A stretch of 64,000 nucleotides of DNA from Nostoc sp. NMS9. Its GTDB lineage: Bacteria; Cyanobacteriota; Cyanobacteriia; Cyanobacteriales; Nostocaceae. Positions 18,332-28,254 of this stretch are shown piece by piece (the first letter of the stretch is position 1; each line of letters opens with the position of its first letter). The translations under genes were made by a program, and so were the position numbers. The stretch spans positions 1 through 64,000 of the forward strand of contig NZ_JABXKL010000007.1 in assembly GCF_017114995.1 (NCBI RefSeq). Direction: 5' to 3'. The notes below the pieces were generated by a model, which was given only the letters and a program-made list of their open reading frames with translations, was not told the DNA's origin and searched no databases.

Positions 18332-20512
18332 TTAAAATTGCTTGTTTATCGATTCTAGAGCAACACAGCGGCTTAACCACAAGGGTTGAGTTTCATCAAT
18401 TCCTGGTGGTAAATTTGTCCTACCAATGACCTGTAGGCGAGATGGCTCGATACCTAATTTAATCAGTGCTTGTTGTACAGCCTTTGCTCGCGCCAGCGCC
18501 AATTTTTGAGATTTGTTCGTGCTAGTACGGTCACTATAACTAATGATTTTTAAATGCTTATTTGGGTGCTGATTAAGGAAAAACTTAACCTGTTGAATTT
18601 TATGCGCTGTATCTGCTTTCATTAAACTCGCTGAGTCGGGTTGAAAGTAAAATCGAACTTCAATCTGTGGGCGTTCTACTCGCACCGCACTAGACACAGA
18701 TTTTACGCCTGGAATTTGTTCAAATGCATTAGCAATAATTTGAGCATCTGCAATTCGGTTGACAGTTCCTTCAACAGCTACTTTACCAGCGATGTATTGA
18801 GCGGAAATTGCTATATCGTCAGTCTGATTTAAAACTGCTGTGACTCGTTTGACTTCAGCAGCAGCTAATACGGGGTCTGCTGGTACTTCTACTAATAAAA
18901 TTTGATTGTCAATTAACCAATTAGGAGAGGTAATTTTGACAGTTTGCTCGGCTTTCTGGCGAAGAAGTTGATTAGGTAATCGTCCTGTTAATTTTAATTT
19001 GTTGTGTTCTACTTTTACAGTGAGCCGATATACTGCTAGTTCTGGAACAGAAGTTAGAGCTAACAAAGTTTGATTTTCTATAGAATGTATAACTCCACTA
19101 CGGTATTGCCAAATACCCCAAGGAATGAAAAGGGTGCTGATAACTGTTAAACCTAATATCAGTAACGGTGATATTTTTGTTTTATTTTTATCCTGAATAT
19201 CTGTATCTTTCAGGTTTTCTAGAATTGTATGACCTTCAAGGGGAATTAAATCTGGATCGCCGTCAAATTTTTCAATTAAATCACCATACTTTTTAACGAT
19301 TGTGCTGAAAGCTTGCCGCATTTTCCCAATAAAGTTTTTGCTCGGCTCTCCGCGCACAACAATCGCTAAATAACAGTATCCTGCAACTTCTAAAATTATT
19401 TTGGATGTCCCGTATTCAATTGCATCTAATTCTGTTATGCTTCCAGATTGATTGATGCAATCATTAGCAAAGCTACGAATTGCTGTCAGCATTCCTGCTA
19501 CCATTTCAGCCTCTAGCTGTTCTACATCAGAGTGCTGAATATCTGAGATAACTAAACCAGATGCTTTATGAATTAAGAAAATGGCTTGAATGGTAAATGG
19601 TAGAGCTTCTTTAAGAATTAATTCTGCTTCTGAAACTCCCTGTAGCTTGGCACGAATTTTACGTTTGATACCTTCAACGCTGAGGGTTTCTTCAACTTGT
19701 CGGTTAATGGCACGGATTGTCTCTGCCATATATTTGGCTATGGTACTACCAATAATTGGGTAGAGTGCATCCACCACAATATTCTGCTCAATTTCAATTT
19801 GCTTTTTTATGGCTCGTCCCATTGCCGGAGCGATCGCATCTGAAACTTCTTCTGGAGCTATAATAATCTGTTGAGAAATAGCTAGAGGAATTACAGGTGC
19901 GATCGCTCTACTCATGCTAACTTTATCCTGTTCAGTGCGACTGCGGATAGTCTCATCGATAATAGGAGCAATTATCTCGACAATTTCCTCTCTCGATTCT
20001 GTAATCTTCAGCCTCAAAAGCTCAGAAATCCACGGTAGTAGTAGATTTATTAGCTCTTTAGGGTCATAAATTTGATGCTCTATTTTTGTTAATTTTTGTT
20101 CCAACTTATCTGTAATATTGTTTATTTCTGCTAGCTCATATCCGACCAATATCTCCCGTAATTTTTGCAATGCATCCTCTGAGTTATCTAATTTTTCCTC
20201 AAATTCTGTAAATATTTCAATAGATTCTTCTAATTCTTCTTGAGTAGTTTGTGAGTAATTAGATATATCTTGAGGAAAATTAAAATTCGATTCTAAATAA
20301 GCTTCACATACTTCTAATGTCACTGGAGGAAGTTGCAGTAATTCAATTTCTTCTGGAATATACTCATTACTATTATCAGTTTCTGATGGTAATAAAGGAG
20401 ATTGCTCAGGGGATTCGATAATTTTGAGTTCGACAAGCAAATGCAGCAAATTGTCAAGCTGCACAACTGTTTCTGACTTCAACTCAACAGATTGAGAAAC
20501 CGAATTTTCCAC
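18332..20512 (-). CDS. Membrane protein with longin/roadblock-like, BON and OmpA domains
   Basis: A 726-residue protein in four parts. Residues 1-170 are acidic and partly coiled-coil. Residues about 175-260 hold four related helices beginning A-(I/L)-(A/Y)-P (AIAPIIDETI, AIAPVIPLAI, AIAPAMGRAI, ALYPIIGSTI). Residues about 300-425 resemble a longin/roadblock sensory fold: FLIHKASGLVIS, then MLTAIRSFANDC, then YGTSKIILEVAGYCYLAIVV; this assignment is mine by pattern and less certain. One membrane helix (about 447-467) leads to a BON-like region and an OmpA peptidoglycan-binding domain (FYFQPDSASL, then ALARAKAVQQAL). The topology implies a cytoplasmic N-terminus and a wall-binding C-terminus. 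The small GTPase gene follows 50 bases downstream, so the longin-like part is a natural candidate GTPase partner. Confidence 0.8.
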   Translation of the reverse strand: MENSVSQSVELKSETVVQLDNLLHLLVELKIIESPEQSPLLPSETDNSNEYIPEEIELLQLPPVTLEVCEAYLESNFNFPQDISNYSQTTQEELEESIEIFTEFEEKLDNSEDALQKLREILVGYELAEINNITDKLEQKLTKIEHQIYDPKELINLLLPWISELLRLKITESREEIVEIIAPIIDETIRSRTEQDKVSMSRAIAPVIPLAISQQIIIAPEEVSDAIAPAMGRAIKKQIEIEQNIVVDALYPIIGSTIAKYMAETIRAINRQVEETLSVEGIKRKIRAKLQGVSEAELILKEALPFTIQAIFLIHKASGLVISDIQHSDVEQLEAEMVAGMLTAIRSFANDCINQSGSITELDAIEYGTSKIILEVAGYCYLAIVVRGEPSKNFIGKMRQAFSTIVKKYGDLIEKFDGDPDLIPLEGHTILENLKDTDIQDKNKTKISPLLILGLTVISTLFIPWGIWQYRSGVIHSIENQTLLALTSVPELAVYRLTVKVEHNKLKLTGRLPNQLLRQKAEQTVKITSPNWLIDNQILLVEVPADPVLAAAEVKRVTAVLNQTDDIAISAQYIAGKVAVEGTVNRIADAQIIANAFEQIPGVKSVSSAVRVERPQIEVRFYFQPDSASLMKADTAHKIQQVKFFLNQHPNKHLKIISYSDRTSTNKSQKLALARAKAVQQALIKLGIEPSRLQVIGRTNLPPGIDETQPLWLSRCVALESINKQF

Positions 20513-20542
20513 CTGAGTTATCCTTTTTAGAGTGCTGTTAGA

Positions 20543-20748
20543 GGTAGCGGGGTGTTTCGCCCGTGCTGTTATACCAATTTAATGTGAAGTTGCACATATC
20601 TCGATCCCCCTAAATCCCCCTTAAAAAGGGGGACTTTGATAGATGTTTTTCCGGTTCCCCCCCTTAATAAGGGGGCTAGGGGGGATCGAATTCTATGCAG
20701 CTTCATAAAAAATTGGTATTAGCAGTAGCGGGGCGTTTCGCCCGTGCT
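20543..20748. repeat. MITE-like element (20571-20719) bracketed by 24-bp direct repeats
   Basis: Intergenic 20513-20834 is almost entirely repeat DNA. The core begins ATACCAATTT (20571-20580) and ends AAATTGGTAT (20710-20719), with long internal inverted G/C-rich arms (GATCCCCCTA against TAGGGGGGATC). On each side is a near-identical copy of GTAGCGGGGYGTTTCGCCC extended by GTGCT (20544-20567 and 20725-20748), itself a small hairpin. No gene is visible in the gap. Confidence 0.75.
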
Positions 20749-20834
20749 AAGTTAGGGGTTATTAGTTTGGAGTTTGGAGTCATTATCTCCTTCATCTCTC
20801 TTTACTTTATTATGAATGTAATTCTGCTGTACTG

Positions 20835-21470
20835 TTAGAGTGAGTTAACACTTACTTTTGATAACTTTGTAGTTTCTAGAAGCGGTACAGCAGTATATTC
20901 GTCGCTGCGTTCATTGGCTGCTTCTCGCAATTTAGGAATAAATTCAGTTTCTTTCAGACGCATTCCCAAGGCAAACAAAGTTTCAGCCATATCGTCTTTA
21001 GAAACTTTCGTGTCTGTCAACTGCGAGAAGCGTCGATCTATTTCTTCTAAAATCAGATCCCGTAATGCCGTAACATCATCTTGTAATTGGACTTTAGTTT
21101 GAAATATTTCATCTCGAATCGAAGTAGTTTGGCTATCTAAGGTTTCATCAAGCGACTGAACGCTGCTAGAGAATTTTTTATTAAGTCTATCAACCTGTTG
21201 CCGTAAGTCAAGAGTTTCTTCTTGAGTTGCTAGGTTAAGTGACTTCAGCTTTTTATCCAGCGACTCAAACCCCGCTTTTAGTTCAGCCGAAAAGTTGGAC
21301 TTGAGTTGCTCGACATGCAATCGCGTCTGTTGTTGCAGGAGAGATATATCTGACTCCAGCTTGCTAAATCGATTTTCGTACTCTCTTAGCTGTGTTCCAA
21401 GAATAATATCGCGGATCTGATCGATATTGCCAAGTCTTTCTCGTACATCGTCTCTACTCATCTGACTCAT
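20835..21470 (-). CDS. Coiled-coil protein of unknown function
   Basis: A 211-residue soluble protein. Residues about 25-160 are heptad-rich (FSKLESDISLLQQQ, LDKKLKSLNL, EEIDRRFSQL), predicting a long coiled coil. The N-terminus (SRDDVRERLGNIDQIRDII) and the C-terminal segment (MAETLFALGMRLKETEF) are less repetitive and may be contact regions. I recognise no enzymatic motif. It lies upstream of the longin/OmpA, GTPase and kinase genes in the same orientation, separated by the repeat block, and downstream of the large kinase. A scaffolding or adaptor role in that signalling group is possible but is inferred from position and shape only. Confidence 0.75.
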   Translation of the reverse strand: MSQMSRDDVRERLGNIDQIRDIILGTQLREYENRFSKLESDISLLQQQTRLHVEQLKSNFSAELKAGFESLDKKLKSLNLATQEETLDLRQQVDRLNKKFSSSVQSLDETLDSQTTSIRDEIFQTKVQLQDDVTALRDLILEEIDRRFSQLTDTKVSKDDMAETLFALGMRLKETEFIPKLREAANERSDEYTAVPLLETTKLSKVSVNSL

Positions 21471-21697
21471 TAATAAAACCTCACTTTTCGGGAATCAATT
21501 GGGAATAATAGGTGATGCATTTAACTGACATTTAGGCTAAAAATTCTTAGCTTATGATACAGCTAACTCACCGAATATACTTTGTTATTATTCCCAATCG
21601 TTCACAATTTCTATCTGTAAAATAGGAAATGAGTAGTGAGAAATGGAAAATAAGTGTTTTTCATAACTTACTCAGAAAAAACTGCTCCGTTAATTTA

Positions 21698-24600
21698 TTA
21701 ATAAATATTATTATTTTTTAAGTTTTTGGCGTTACTATCTTTACAGTTCAAAAATTCTTGGATGCGTTTAACAAAGTCTTCTAACTCTACGATTAAATTA
21801 GTTGTACCTCGACGCTCTTGGTTGTAAGCTAGTTGTTCTAGTTTTTCTGCTGCCAGATGCATGGTTGTAACTCCCATATTGGCACTAGCACCTTTAATTT
21901 GATGCCCTTGGAGCGCTATTTGCTCAAAGTCATGATCTGCGATCGCTATTTTAATTAACTCTAGACGAGGTTGAATATCCTCAACAAATATTTGCAGTAG
22001 TTCCAATTCAAATTCTGGGTTATTTTCTGAAAGTTCATGCAAGCGTTCCCAATCAATTGGGAGGTTAACTGCACCGACATCTGTTGGACAAACTGTCTGC
22101 TCTGTGGCAGCTGTTTCTTTTGCCTCGAATATCAGATTTCCCCAACGCTCTAGCGCTCTCGCCAATTTTTCTTTTATTACTGGCTTGCTCAAATAGTCAT
22201 CCATTCCGGCATCTAGACACATTTGTTGGTCTTCTTTCATCGCATTAGCTGTCATTGCAATTACCACAGGACGATAACCACTGGCAAAGTAGCTTTCTTG
22301 CCAACGATGAATTTCTTTTGTGGTTTCTAAACCGTCGAGAACTGGCATTTGGCAATCCATCAGAATTAAATCGTAGGGAATTTTTTCTAATAGCTGCAAA
22401 ACTTCTTTCCCATTACCAGCAACATCAGCACTATAACCCAGGCTTTGGAGTTGCTTCAAAGCAACTTTCTGATTCACCAAATTATCTTCAGCTAAGAGAA
22501 TTCTAAGTTTGGGGGAGTCAGGAGAATAATAGTTGCGGTTGTTTTCAGAATTTTTCAGTTTTAAATCCTGACTTCTGTTAGCGTTCGCGCAGCGTCTCGT
22601 AGAGAAGGGGGGCGTAGCCCATTCTAACTCCTGAATTCTGACTTCTGACTCCTCTTCTGGCTGCGTTCCTAAAATAGTCATGATGGTATCAAGGAGTCGG
22701 GACGGCTTAACAGGTTTGACTAAATAAGCCGCAAATCCTATTTTTAGCGATCGCTGGATTTCATCGCGTTGATTAGTAGAGGTAAGCATAATTAAAGGTA
22801 GCCCAGCGATCGCTGAATTTGCTTTAATTTGTTCTCCTAAAGTCATGCCATCTATTTCTGGCATCTGCATATCAATCACAGCTATGTCATAAAAATTTTT
22901 TTGCTTGGCGGCTTCGTGAATAGCTTTGAGAGCAGTAGTAGCCGAAGCAGCTTGATCCACCAGCATCCCCCAACGGGTAGCTTGATGGTAGATGATTTTG
23001 CGATTAGTAGCATTATCATCCACCACTAACAAGCGCCGATTCAGCAAAAGTTCGCGTTCGCCTTCTAAGGAAATAGGGTCAAGTTGCTTGGCGAGAGTTA
23101 CTTCAAACCAAAACTTAGATCCTTTCCCTAAGCGACTTTCTACGCCCATTTCTCCTCCCATCAAGCTTACCAGTTGCTTGCAGATGGCTAATCCCAAACC
23201 TGTGCCGCCATATTTACGGGTGGTGGAAGCATCTACTTGAGTAAATGGCTTAAAGAGTTTGGATTGATCTTCAGGGGTAATGCCAAGACCACTATCTATG
23301 ATGGCAAAATAGATGGTGGCTGTAGTCAGGGAAAGCGTACGCAATTCTGCTCGTAATACTACCTCTCCATTGCTGGTGAACTTGATCGCATTGCTAATCA
23401 GGTTCATAAGAATTTGTCGCAAGCGGCCAGCATCGCCTTGGAGCTGGGTGGGGACGTTGCTATAGATTAATCCTGCAATTTCTAATCCCTTATGATGGGC
23501 TGAGGGAGCCAATAATTCCAACACCTCTTCTACACAGGTAGATAAGTCAAAATCTAGAGTTTCTAGTGCCATTTCCCCAGCCTCAAGTTTGGACAGATCC
23601 AAAATTTCGTTAATCAGGCTTAAGAGAGCATCACCACTAATGCGAATTGTTTCCATAAAATCCCGCTGCTCGGAGTTTAGGGGAGTTTCTAACATTAAGC
23701 TTGTCATTCCCAAGACAGCATTCATGGGAGTCCGAATTTCATGGCTCATGTTGGCCAAAAAGGCACTTTTGGTTTGAGAAGCTAATTCAGCTTGGTGACG
23801 AGCAATTTCGAGTTCTCGTCGCTGTTGAGTTTCTGCATCTAACATTTGGGCTTGGGCTAAAGCAATACCTACTTGGTCAGCTATTTGCCGTAAAAGGTGA
23901 GTTTCAAAGCTAGACCATTGGCGAGAACTGCCACACTGATGGACAATTAGTAAACCGCAGAGTTCTTCTTTGACAAGAATGGGTATGACTAAATTACACT
24001 GGACTCCAAATTGTTGCAGTAATTCAAGATGGTTTTTTTGGACTTCAGCTATATCTAAGTCAGCAAGCCCCAGATTCGGTTTTTGACGGTACTGCTGTAG
24101 ATAGTACTGCTGGATGTATTCGGCTTGAAAGTAAGTATCGACTAGCTCTTTCTCTTTAATTGTCAGCCAGCCAGAAATTACTGCCTCAACCACGGTGGCT
24201 CCAGAGCCATCAGCCTTTGGCTGATAAATCAAAACTCGGTCGCTATGGAGAATTTTTTGCACCTCGGTTACAGTGATTTGGAGAATTTCTTTGATTTGCA
24301 AAGACTGACGAATTTTGAGGGTGATTTCAGTAAATAGTTGCGATCGCAAGTTTTGGCGTTGGAGTTGTTCTTCTGCCTGCTTGCGCTCAATAAACTGCCC
24401 TACTTGCTCACCAATAGAATTCATGACTTTTGCCAAATCTGGGTCAGCTTGTTGGATTTCATGGCTAAAGCAGGTAATAACACCGATGATTTTTTTACCA
24501 CTACGGATCGGAAAACCGAAAGCTCCGTGCAGTTCTGCTTCGGCAGCCATTTCAGAGCGGATAAAACTCCGATCTTTAACGACATCAGCGATCCAAACAG

Positions 24601-26455
24601 GTTCAAGACTAGCCCAGACACGACCAGGCAGCCCAATTCCTGATGCAAACGTGGTCTGCCGACTGAGGATGTCAAATTCTTGCATCTCGAAGGAGATTTT
24701 ATACCATGAATTTAGCAAAGACAGTAGATTTGCTTGCCGATCTAGCATCCAAAATTCACTTAAATCCCATCCCAAACTTTCGCAGATTCCTTGCAAGATT
24801 TGGGGCATGCCTTCATTGATTGTGGTTGACTCTGCCAAGACACGGGTTGTAACATACTCTGCTTTCAGATGCTGTTCAGTTCGTTGGCGTAAGCGAAGTT
24901 CCTCAAAGACATCGCTGATGTCAATACCTGTAGCAACAATGTATTCAACGTGACCCTCATAATCTTGCAAGGTAGTGTTAGTCCAAGAAATCAGCCGCCG
25001 CCTGCCATCCTTAGTTACCCAATAGTTTTCGTATTCTTTGGGCGCTTCACCAGATCGCAACTGCTCAAAAACGGCTTTAATCGGCCCGATTTCTTCAGGA
25101 AGTAGAAACAGGTTCCAGAAAAGCCTTCCTTTCACCTCATCAAATGAGTAACCAGTAATTTGTTCACAAGCTTGATTGAAGCGAACGATTTGCCCTTTCG
25201 GGTCAAGAACTATTACCAAAGCGCTGGTTGTATCAAGGACTGCTGAGATAAAGTTGCGTTCTTGATTCAGTGTTTCCTCTGTTAATTTCCGCTCTTTTCC
25301 CTCACGATAAATAAAGTAGTAGACTATAGCCAGAATCAAAAAACTTAGGCTTATAGCGATCGCCAGTGTCAAAACCGTGTAGTTAGCACTGGTCTTTGCA
25401 GCTTGTGACTGCTGTTGAAGCAACCCTCTATCCTCATTCTCTATCTCATGGACGATCTTGCGAATATCATCCATGAGATGTTTTCCTTGATTTGTCTGGA
25501 TTACCTGCAACGCCGCCTCGAATCCCTGATTTTGACGCAGGTATATAGTCTGCTTGAGTATGGCAAGTTTTGCAGCTATCAGAGGTTCAAGGGTTACGAA
25601 CTGTTTTTGTTGGTTAGGTTGATCTGCGATTAAATCCTTCAGTTCTACAATTTTGCGATCGATGTTTCCAACTACTGCTTCATAGGGTTCTAGATAACTT
25701 TCTTGTCCAGTGAGGATGTAACCGCGTTGTCCAGTTTCAGCATCTTTCATCTCAGACAGTAATTCTTCTAGTTTATTGATTTTCTCTTGGGTTTTTTGTA
25801 CTTGCTTATTCGTATCAATCAATATACGTGTGTTTTGATAGGAAATCACGCCAATCAAAATTAAAATTGCTGATGCTAATCCAAACCCTCCGGCTATTCT
25901 TTGAAAAAATTGTTTGCGTGTCTTCTGCGCCTGTTTGCGTGTATCACTCGCTAATACTAAACTTGCTAAAGTGCGGCGCATTTCTAGTTGTTTAATTACC
26001 TGGCGACCGAGAATTCGTAATGCTTCAAGTTGTTCTGGAGAGAGGTTTCTTGCTACATGGTCAATTACACAAAGTGTTCCTAGTGCATATCCTTCAGGGT
26101 TCGTCAGCGGTACACCAGCATAAAACCGAACATTTGGGTCAGAGGTAACAAACGGGTTTGTCGCAAACCTTTCATCTTCTGTGGCATCAGGCACAACAAA
26201 AACTTCAGGTTGCAGAATAGCATGGGCGCAGAATGCCAAATCGCGGGGTGTTTCTAGGGCATCCAAACCAACTTTTGACTTGAACCACTGACGATTAGTA
26301 TCAATTAAGCTGATTAAGGCAATGGGAGTTCCACAAATATATGAGGCTAAACGGGTAAGATCGTCAAAAGCTGCTTCCGAAGGAGTATCGAGAATCTTAT
26401 ACTCCAAAAGAGATTCGATTCGCTGTATTTCGTTATCAGGTAATGGTGCTTTCAT
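21698..26455 (-). CDS. Giant membrane hybrid kinase GAF-CHASE3-PAS-GAF-GAF-HisKA-HATPase-REC-REC-Hpt
   Basis: A 1585-residue sensor. GAF (1-165), membrane helix (about 190-208), CHASE3 periplasmic domain (210-355, ending [15 protein letters not shown] CHASE3 hallmark), second helix (357-381), PAS (395-520), two further GAF domains (545-690, 720-870), HisKA with NMSHEIRTP near 900, HATPase with NLISNAIKF and [13 protein letters not shown], receiver 1 ([10 protein letters not shown]), a repeat-derived linker, receiver 2 ([12 protein letters not shown]) and Hpt ([12 protein letters not shown]). The full phosphorelay set is present. A CHASE3 loop between two helices suggests envelope sensing, and the GAFs suggest small-molecule or light input. 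The GAFs have no obvious bilin Cys, so I do not call it a phytochrome. Receiver 2 plus Hpt duplicates the tail of the 15322-17751 kinase. Confidence 0.92.
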   Translation of the reverse strand: MKAPLPDNEIQRIESLLEYKILDTPSEAAFDDLTRLASYICGTPIALISLIDTNRQWFKSKVGLDALETPRDLAFCAHAILQPEVFVVPDATEDERFATNPFVTSDPNVRFYAGVPLTNPEGYALGTLCVIDHVARNLSPEQLEALRILGRQVIKQLEMRRTLASLVLASDTRKQAQKTRKQFFQRIAGGFGLASAILILIGVISYQNTRILIDTNKQVQKTQEKINKLEELLSEMKDAETGQRGYILTGQESYLEPYEAVVGNIDRKIVELKDLIADQPNQQKQFVTLEPLIAAKLAILKQTIYLRQNQGFEAALQVIQTNQGKHLMDDIRKIVHEIENEDRGLLQQQSQAAKTSANYTVLTLAIAISLSFLILAIVYYFIYREGKERKLTEETLNQERNFISAVLDTTSALVIVLDPKGQIVRFNQACEQITGYSFDEVKGRLFWNLFLLPEEIGPIKAVFEQLRSGEAPKEYENYWVTKDGRRRLISWTNTTLQDYEGHVEYIVATGIDISDVFEELRLRQRTEQHLKAEYVTTRVLAESTTINEGMPQILQGICESLGWDLSEFWMLDRQANLLSLLNSWYKISFEMQEFDILSRQTTFASGIGLPGRVWASLEPVWIADVVKDRSFIRSEMAAEAELHGAFGFPIRSGKKIIGVITCFSHEIQQADPDLAKVMNSIGEQVGQFIERKQAEEQLQRQNLRSQLFTEITLKIRQSLQIKEILQITVTEVQKILHSDRVLIYQPKADGSGATVVEAVISGWLTIKEKELVDTYFQAEYIQQYYLQQYRQKPNLGLADLDIAEVQKNHLELLQQFGVQCNLVIPILVKEELCGLLIVHQCGSSRQWSSFETHLLRQIADQVGIALAQAQMLDAETQQRRELEIARHQAELASQTKSAFLANMSHEIRTPMNAVLGMTSLMLETPLNSEQRDFMETIRISGDALLSLINEILDLSKLEAGEMALETLDFDLSTCVEEVLELLAPSAHHKGLEIAGLIYSNVPTQLQGDAGRLRQILMNLISNAIKFTSNGEVVLRAELRTLSLTTATIYFAIIDSGLGITPEDQSKLFKPFTQVDASTTRKYGGTGLGLAICKQLVSLMGGEMGVESRLGKGSKFWFEVTLAKQLDPISLEGERELLLNRRLLVVDDNATNRKIIYHQATRWGMLVDQAASATTALKAIHEAAKQKNFYDIAVIDMQMPEIDGMTLGEQIKANSAIAGLPLIMLTSTNQRDEIQRSLKIGFAAYLVKPVKPSRLLDTIMTILGTQPEEESEVRIQELEWATPPFSTRRCANANRSQDLKLKNSENNRNYYSPDSPKLRILLAEDNLVNQKVALKQLQSLGYSADVAGNGKEVLQLLEKIPYDLILMDCQMPVLDGLETTKEIHRWQESYFASGYRPVVIAMTANAMKEDQQMCLDAGMDDYLSKPVIKEKLARALERWGNLIFEAKETAATEQTVCPTDVGAVNLPIDWERLHELSENNPEFELELLQIFVEDIQPRLELIKIAIADHDFEQIALQGHQIKGASANMGVTTMHLAAEKLEQLAYNQERRGTTNLIVELEDFVKRIQEFLNCKDSNAKNLKNNNIY
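22546..22660. repeat. Intragenic heptad and palindromic repeats forming a kinase linker
   Basis: Within the kinase gene, between receiver 1 and receiver 2, lies repeat DNA of the kind found between genes elsewhere in the window: CTGACTTCTG/CTCCTGAATTCTGACT heptads and the block GCGTCTCGTAGAGAAG (22592-22607). That block recurs, inverted, at 32398-32413. It is translated in frame as a hydrophilic linker and leaves both flanking domains intact. Confidence 0.75.
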
Positions 26456-26487
26456 TCTTCAGCCTTATACCATTTTGGATTTTAAAA

Positions 26488-26653
26488 AACAGAATTCAGA
26501 ATTCAGAATTCAGAATCCAGGAGTTAGGAGTTAGGAGTCAAAATTAATAACACTTTGATAGTCAAAGTTTATAATTTTAAGAAAATCAAAAAATCAAAAA
26601 TATATAGCGCGCTTGATTCTATATTCATTCTGAATTCTGACTCCTGAATTCTT
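26488..26653. repeat. Inverted heptanucleotide (STRR) repeats
   Basis: The gap between the large kinase and the barrel gene holds ATTCAGA/AGTTAGG heptads on one side (26490-26540) and their complement (ATTCTGA, CTCCTGA) on the other (26628-26652) around an AT-rich core. The two blocks could form a long hairpin. No gene or clear terminator is visible. Confidence 0.65.
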
Positions 26654-26658
26654 TTTTG

Positions 26659-27972
26659 TTAAAATTTGACTCGCAACTGTCCTGTCAAGGAATTACCACT
26701 GTAGGTACTTCCCCCGGTTTCTTGATTTCGGACATTACTAAAGCTATAGCCCAAGTCTGCTTCTATATTGGGCGACAGTTTTACCGTACAGCGCGTTTGA
26801 TAGGTATTGGCGTTGTCAAATTCTCCTTTAAGTCGCTGTCGTCCTAAATTGGCAGCGAGGCGACAGCGTAAGAAATTAGTAATATCTCCCTCCCAAGCTA
26901 CCTCACCGTTGTAAACTAGGAAATCTGGTGGAGAAAAATAACCGCTTGTGCGTTCTAAATCGCGATCATAACTCCAAGTGAATAAGTTAGCTGCCAAAGA
27001 AAATTGTCCGAACTTGCGCTCTAACCTACTAAAAGACTGCACATCGGAATTACCATCGTTGTAACTACCCAAACGCAATGAGGAAAACAAGCTGGTGTCA
27101 CGGTCAATCTGCCAGTACAAATCAGGGCCAAATCGCCAAGCAGTAATTTGATTGTCTAAAGTTCGAGCATTGGATTTATAAGGCCCTTGTTCTAAATTAC
27201 CTGATAGTACTACTACCGATAGCAATCGACCTGATGACGAAACTCGCGGCGGCGAAATGGGAGCCTCCACCTTAGCATTGAGATTGAGAGCTGTGGGTAA
27301 CCGATTGAACACATCGACTCCAGCTGCTGTTTGTAGAGTCACTTGTCCAATTTTTCCTTGCCATCCAACTTGCAAGGGAAAATTGGTTACTGATTCAACA
27401 CCCCGTTGCTCAAACAAGTTAAAACCTGTCTTGAAAAATACTTTATTGCCATTTCTCAATCGAAACTGAACTGTTGGCTCAAGGAAAAAATTAGTTTGGC
27501 CAAAGTTGTCTGTCTCATAGTGATAGTCCGTATCAATACTTTCCAAAACTGCATCCGGTGTTTTTGCTTTGGTGGAAGTTGTTGGTGGACTAGAATTCTG
27601 CTGTGGTGGTTCGGGTAGCGGTGGTGAGCTAGAATTCTGCTGCGGTGGTTCGGGTAGCGATGGCGGTAATCGCAAATCAGGATTGAAGTTTTCGGGTGCC
27701 GCCAGCAAAATAGGTGTTGGCTCTAACCGATAGGGGAGTGGTTTTGAGTATTGCTCTGCTGACTCAGGATTAACTGTGGTGACTTGCTCAGTCAATTTTA
27801 AAGGTGATTTCCAGGTCTGATGTGCTTGGGCTGCTTGTAATTTAGCTGCTGATAATATCCAAATACCTACGCTACAGATTAATCCCAATTGAATCTGTAG
27901 GCATCCCAAAAGAAACACAGTGTACAAACTATATCGAGAAACAAAGAGATAAGGTCTAAAACTATTTGCCAT
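26659..27972 (-). CDS. Outer-membrane beta-barrel protein resembling the BcsC/PgaA C-terminal domain
   Basis: A 437-residue protein with an N-terminal hydrophobic segment (about 15-38), a Pro-rich linker containing a duplicated PLPEPPQQNSS unit, and a barrel-like C-terminal region of about 290 residues rich in alternating aromatic strands, ending LTGQLRVKF. The segment SGYFSPPDFLVYNGEVAWEG resembles the GYFSPQ-F motif of the exopolysaccharide porin domain of BcsC/PgaA-type proteins. I read it as an outer-membrane secretin or porin for polysaccharide, but the match is by eye. The linker APENFNPDLRLPPSL nearly repeats APDNFNPDIQTPPSQ in the DUF3131 protein at 8786-10252. No TPR region is attached, unlike full BcsC. 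Confidence 0.65.
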   Translation of the reverse strand: MANSFRPYLFVSRYSLYTVFLLGCLQIQLGLICSVGIWILSAAKLQAAQAHQTWKSPLKLTEQVTTVNPESAEQYSKPLPYRLEPTPILLAAPENFNPDLRLPPSLPEPPQQNSSSPPLPEPPQQNSSPPTTSTKAKTPDAVLESIDTDYHYETDNFGQTNFFLEPTVQFRLRNGNKVFFKTGFNLFEQRGVESVTNFPLQVGWQGKIGQVTLQTAAGVDVFNRLPTALNLNAKVEAPISPPRVSSSGRLLSVVVLSGNLEQGPYKSNARTLDNQITAWRFGPDLYWQIDRDTSLFSSLRLGSYNDGNSDVQSFSRLERKFGQFSLAANLFTWSYDRDLERTSGYFSPPDFLVYNGEVAWEGDITNFLRCRLAANLGRQRLKGEFDNANTYQTRCTVKLSPNIEADLGYSFSNVRNQETGGSTYSGNSLTGQLRVKF

Positions 27973-28123
27973 CGGTTGATACTACATTTATAAATGAAAA
28001 ACTGGCTGCCAAATAGTTTTCTGGCTGCTAGGTGATGTATTCGGACTGGGATTATGATGCCCATAATCGATGCTTGTTAAGACATAGAAAAGGCAAAAGG
28101 CGTAAAGGTGTTAATTTGGCGGG

Positions 28124-28242
28124 ATATAGAAGTTCCCAGATGCATGAAGTACATATTAAAACCTCACCCCTAACCCCTTTTTTTATCAAGAGGTTGAGGG
28201 TGAGGCTAAGTTGTACCTCATTCTGATTAGGAAACGCTATAT
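28124..28242. repeat. MITE-like element with ATATAG termini
   Basis: A 119-bp intergenic inverted repeat running from ATATAGAAGTTCCC to GGAAACGCTATAT. Internal arms (CCTCACCCC against GAGGGTGAGG) pair across the centre. Its right end is the inverse of the left end of the larger element at 57649-57978, so the two belong to one family. Weak ORFs over it are shadows. Confidence 0.7.
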
Positions 28243-28254
28243 TCGAGTCGATAG

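Noticed and set aside
24315..24953. A 212-codon plus-strand frame
   Set aside because: It is antisense to the GAF region of the large kinase and has Ser/Arg-rich shadow composition.
21698..26455. Phytochrome-type photoreceptor
   Set aside because: GAF domains are present but no bilin-binding Cys motif was seen.
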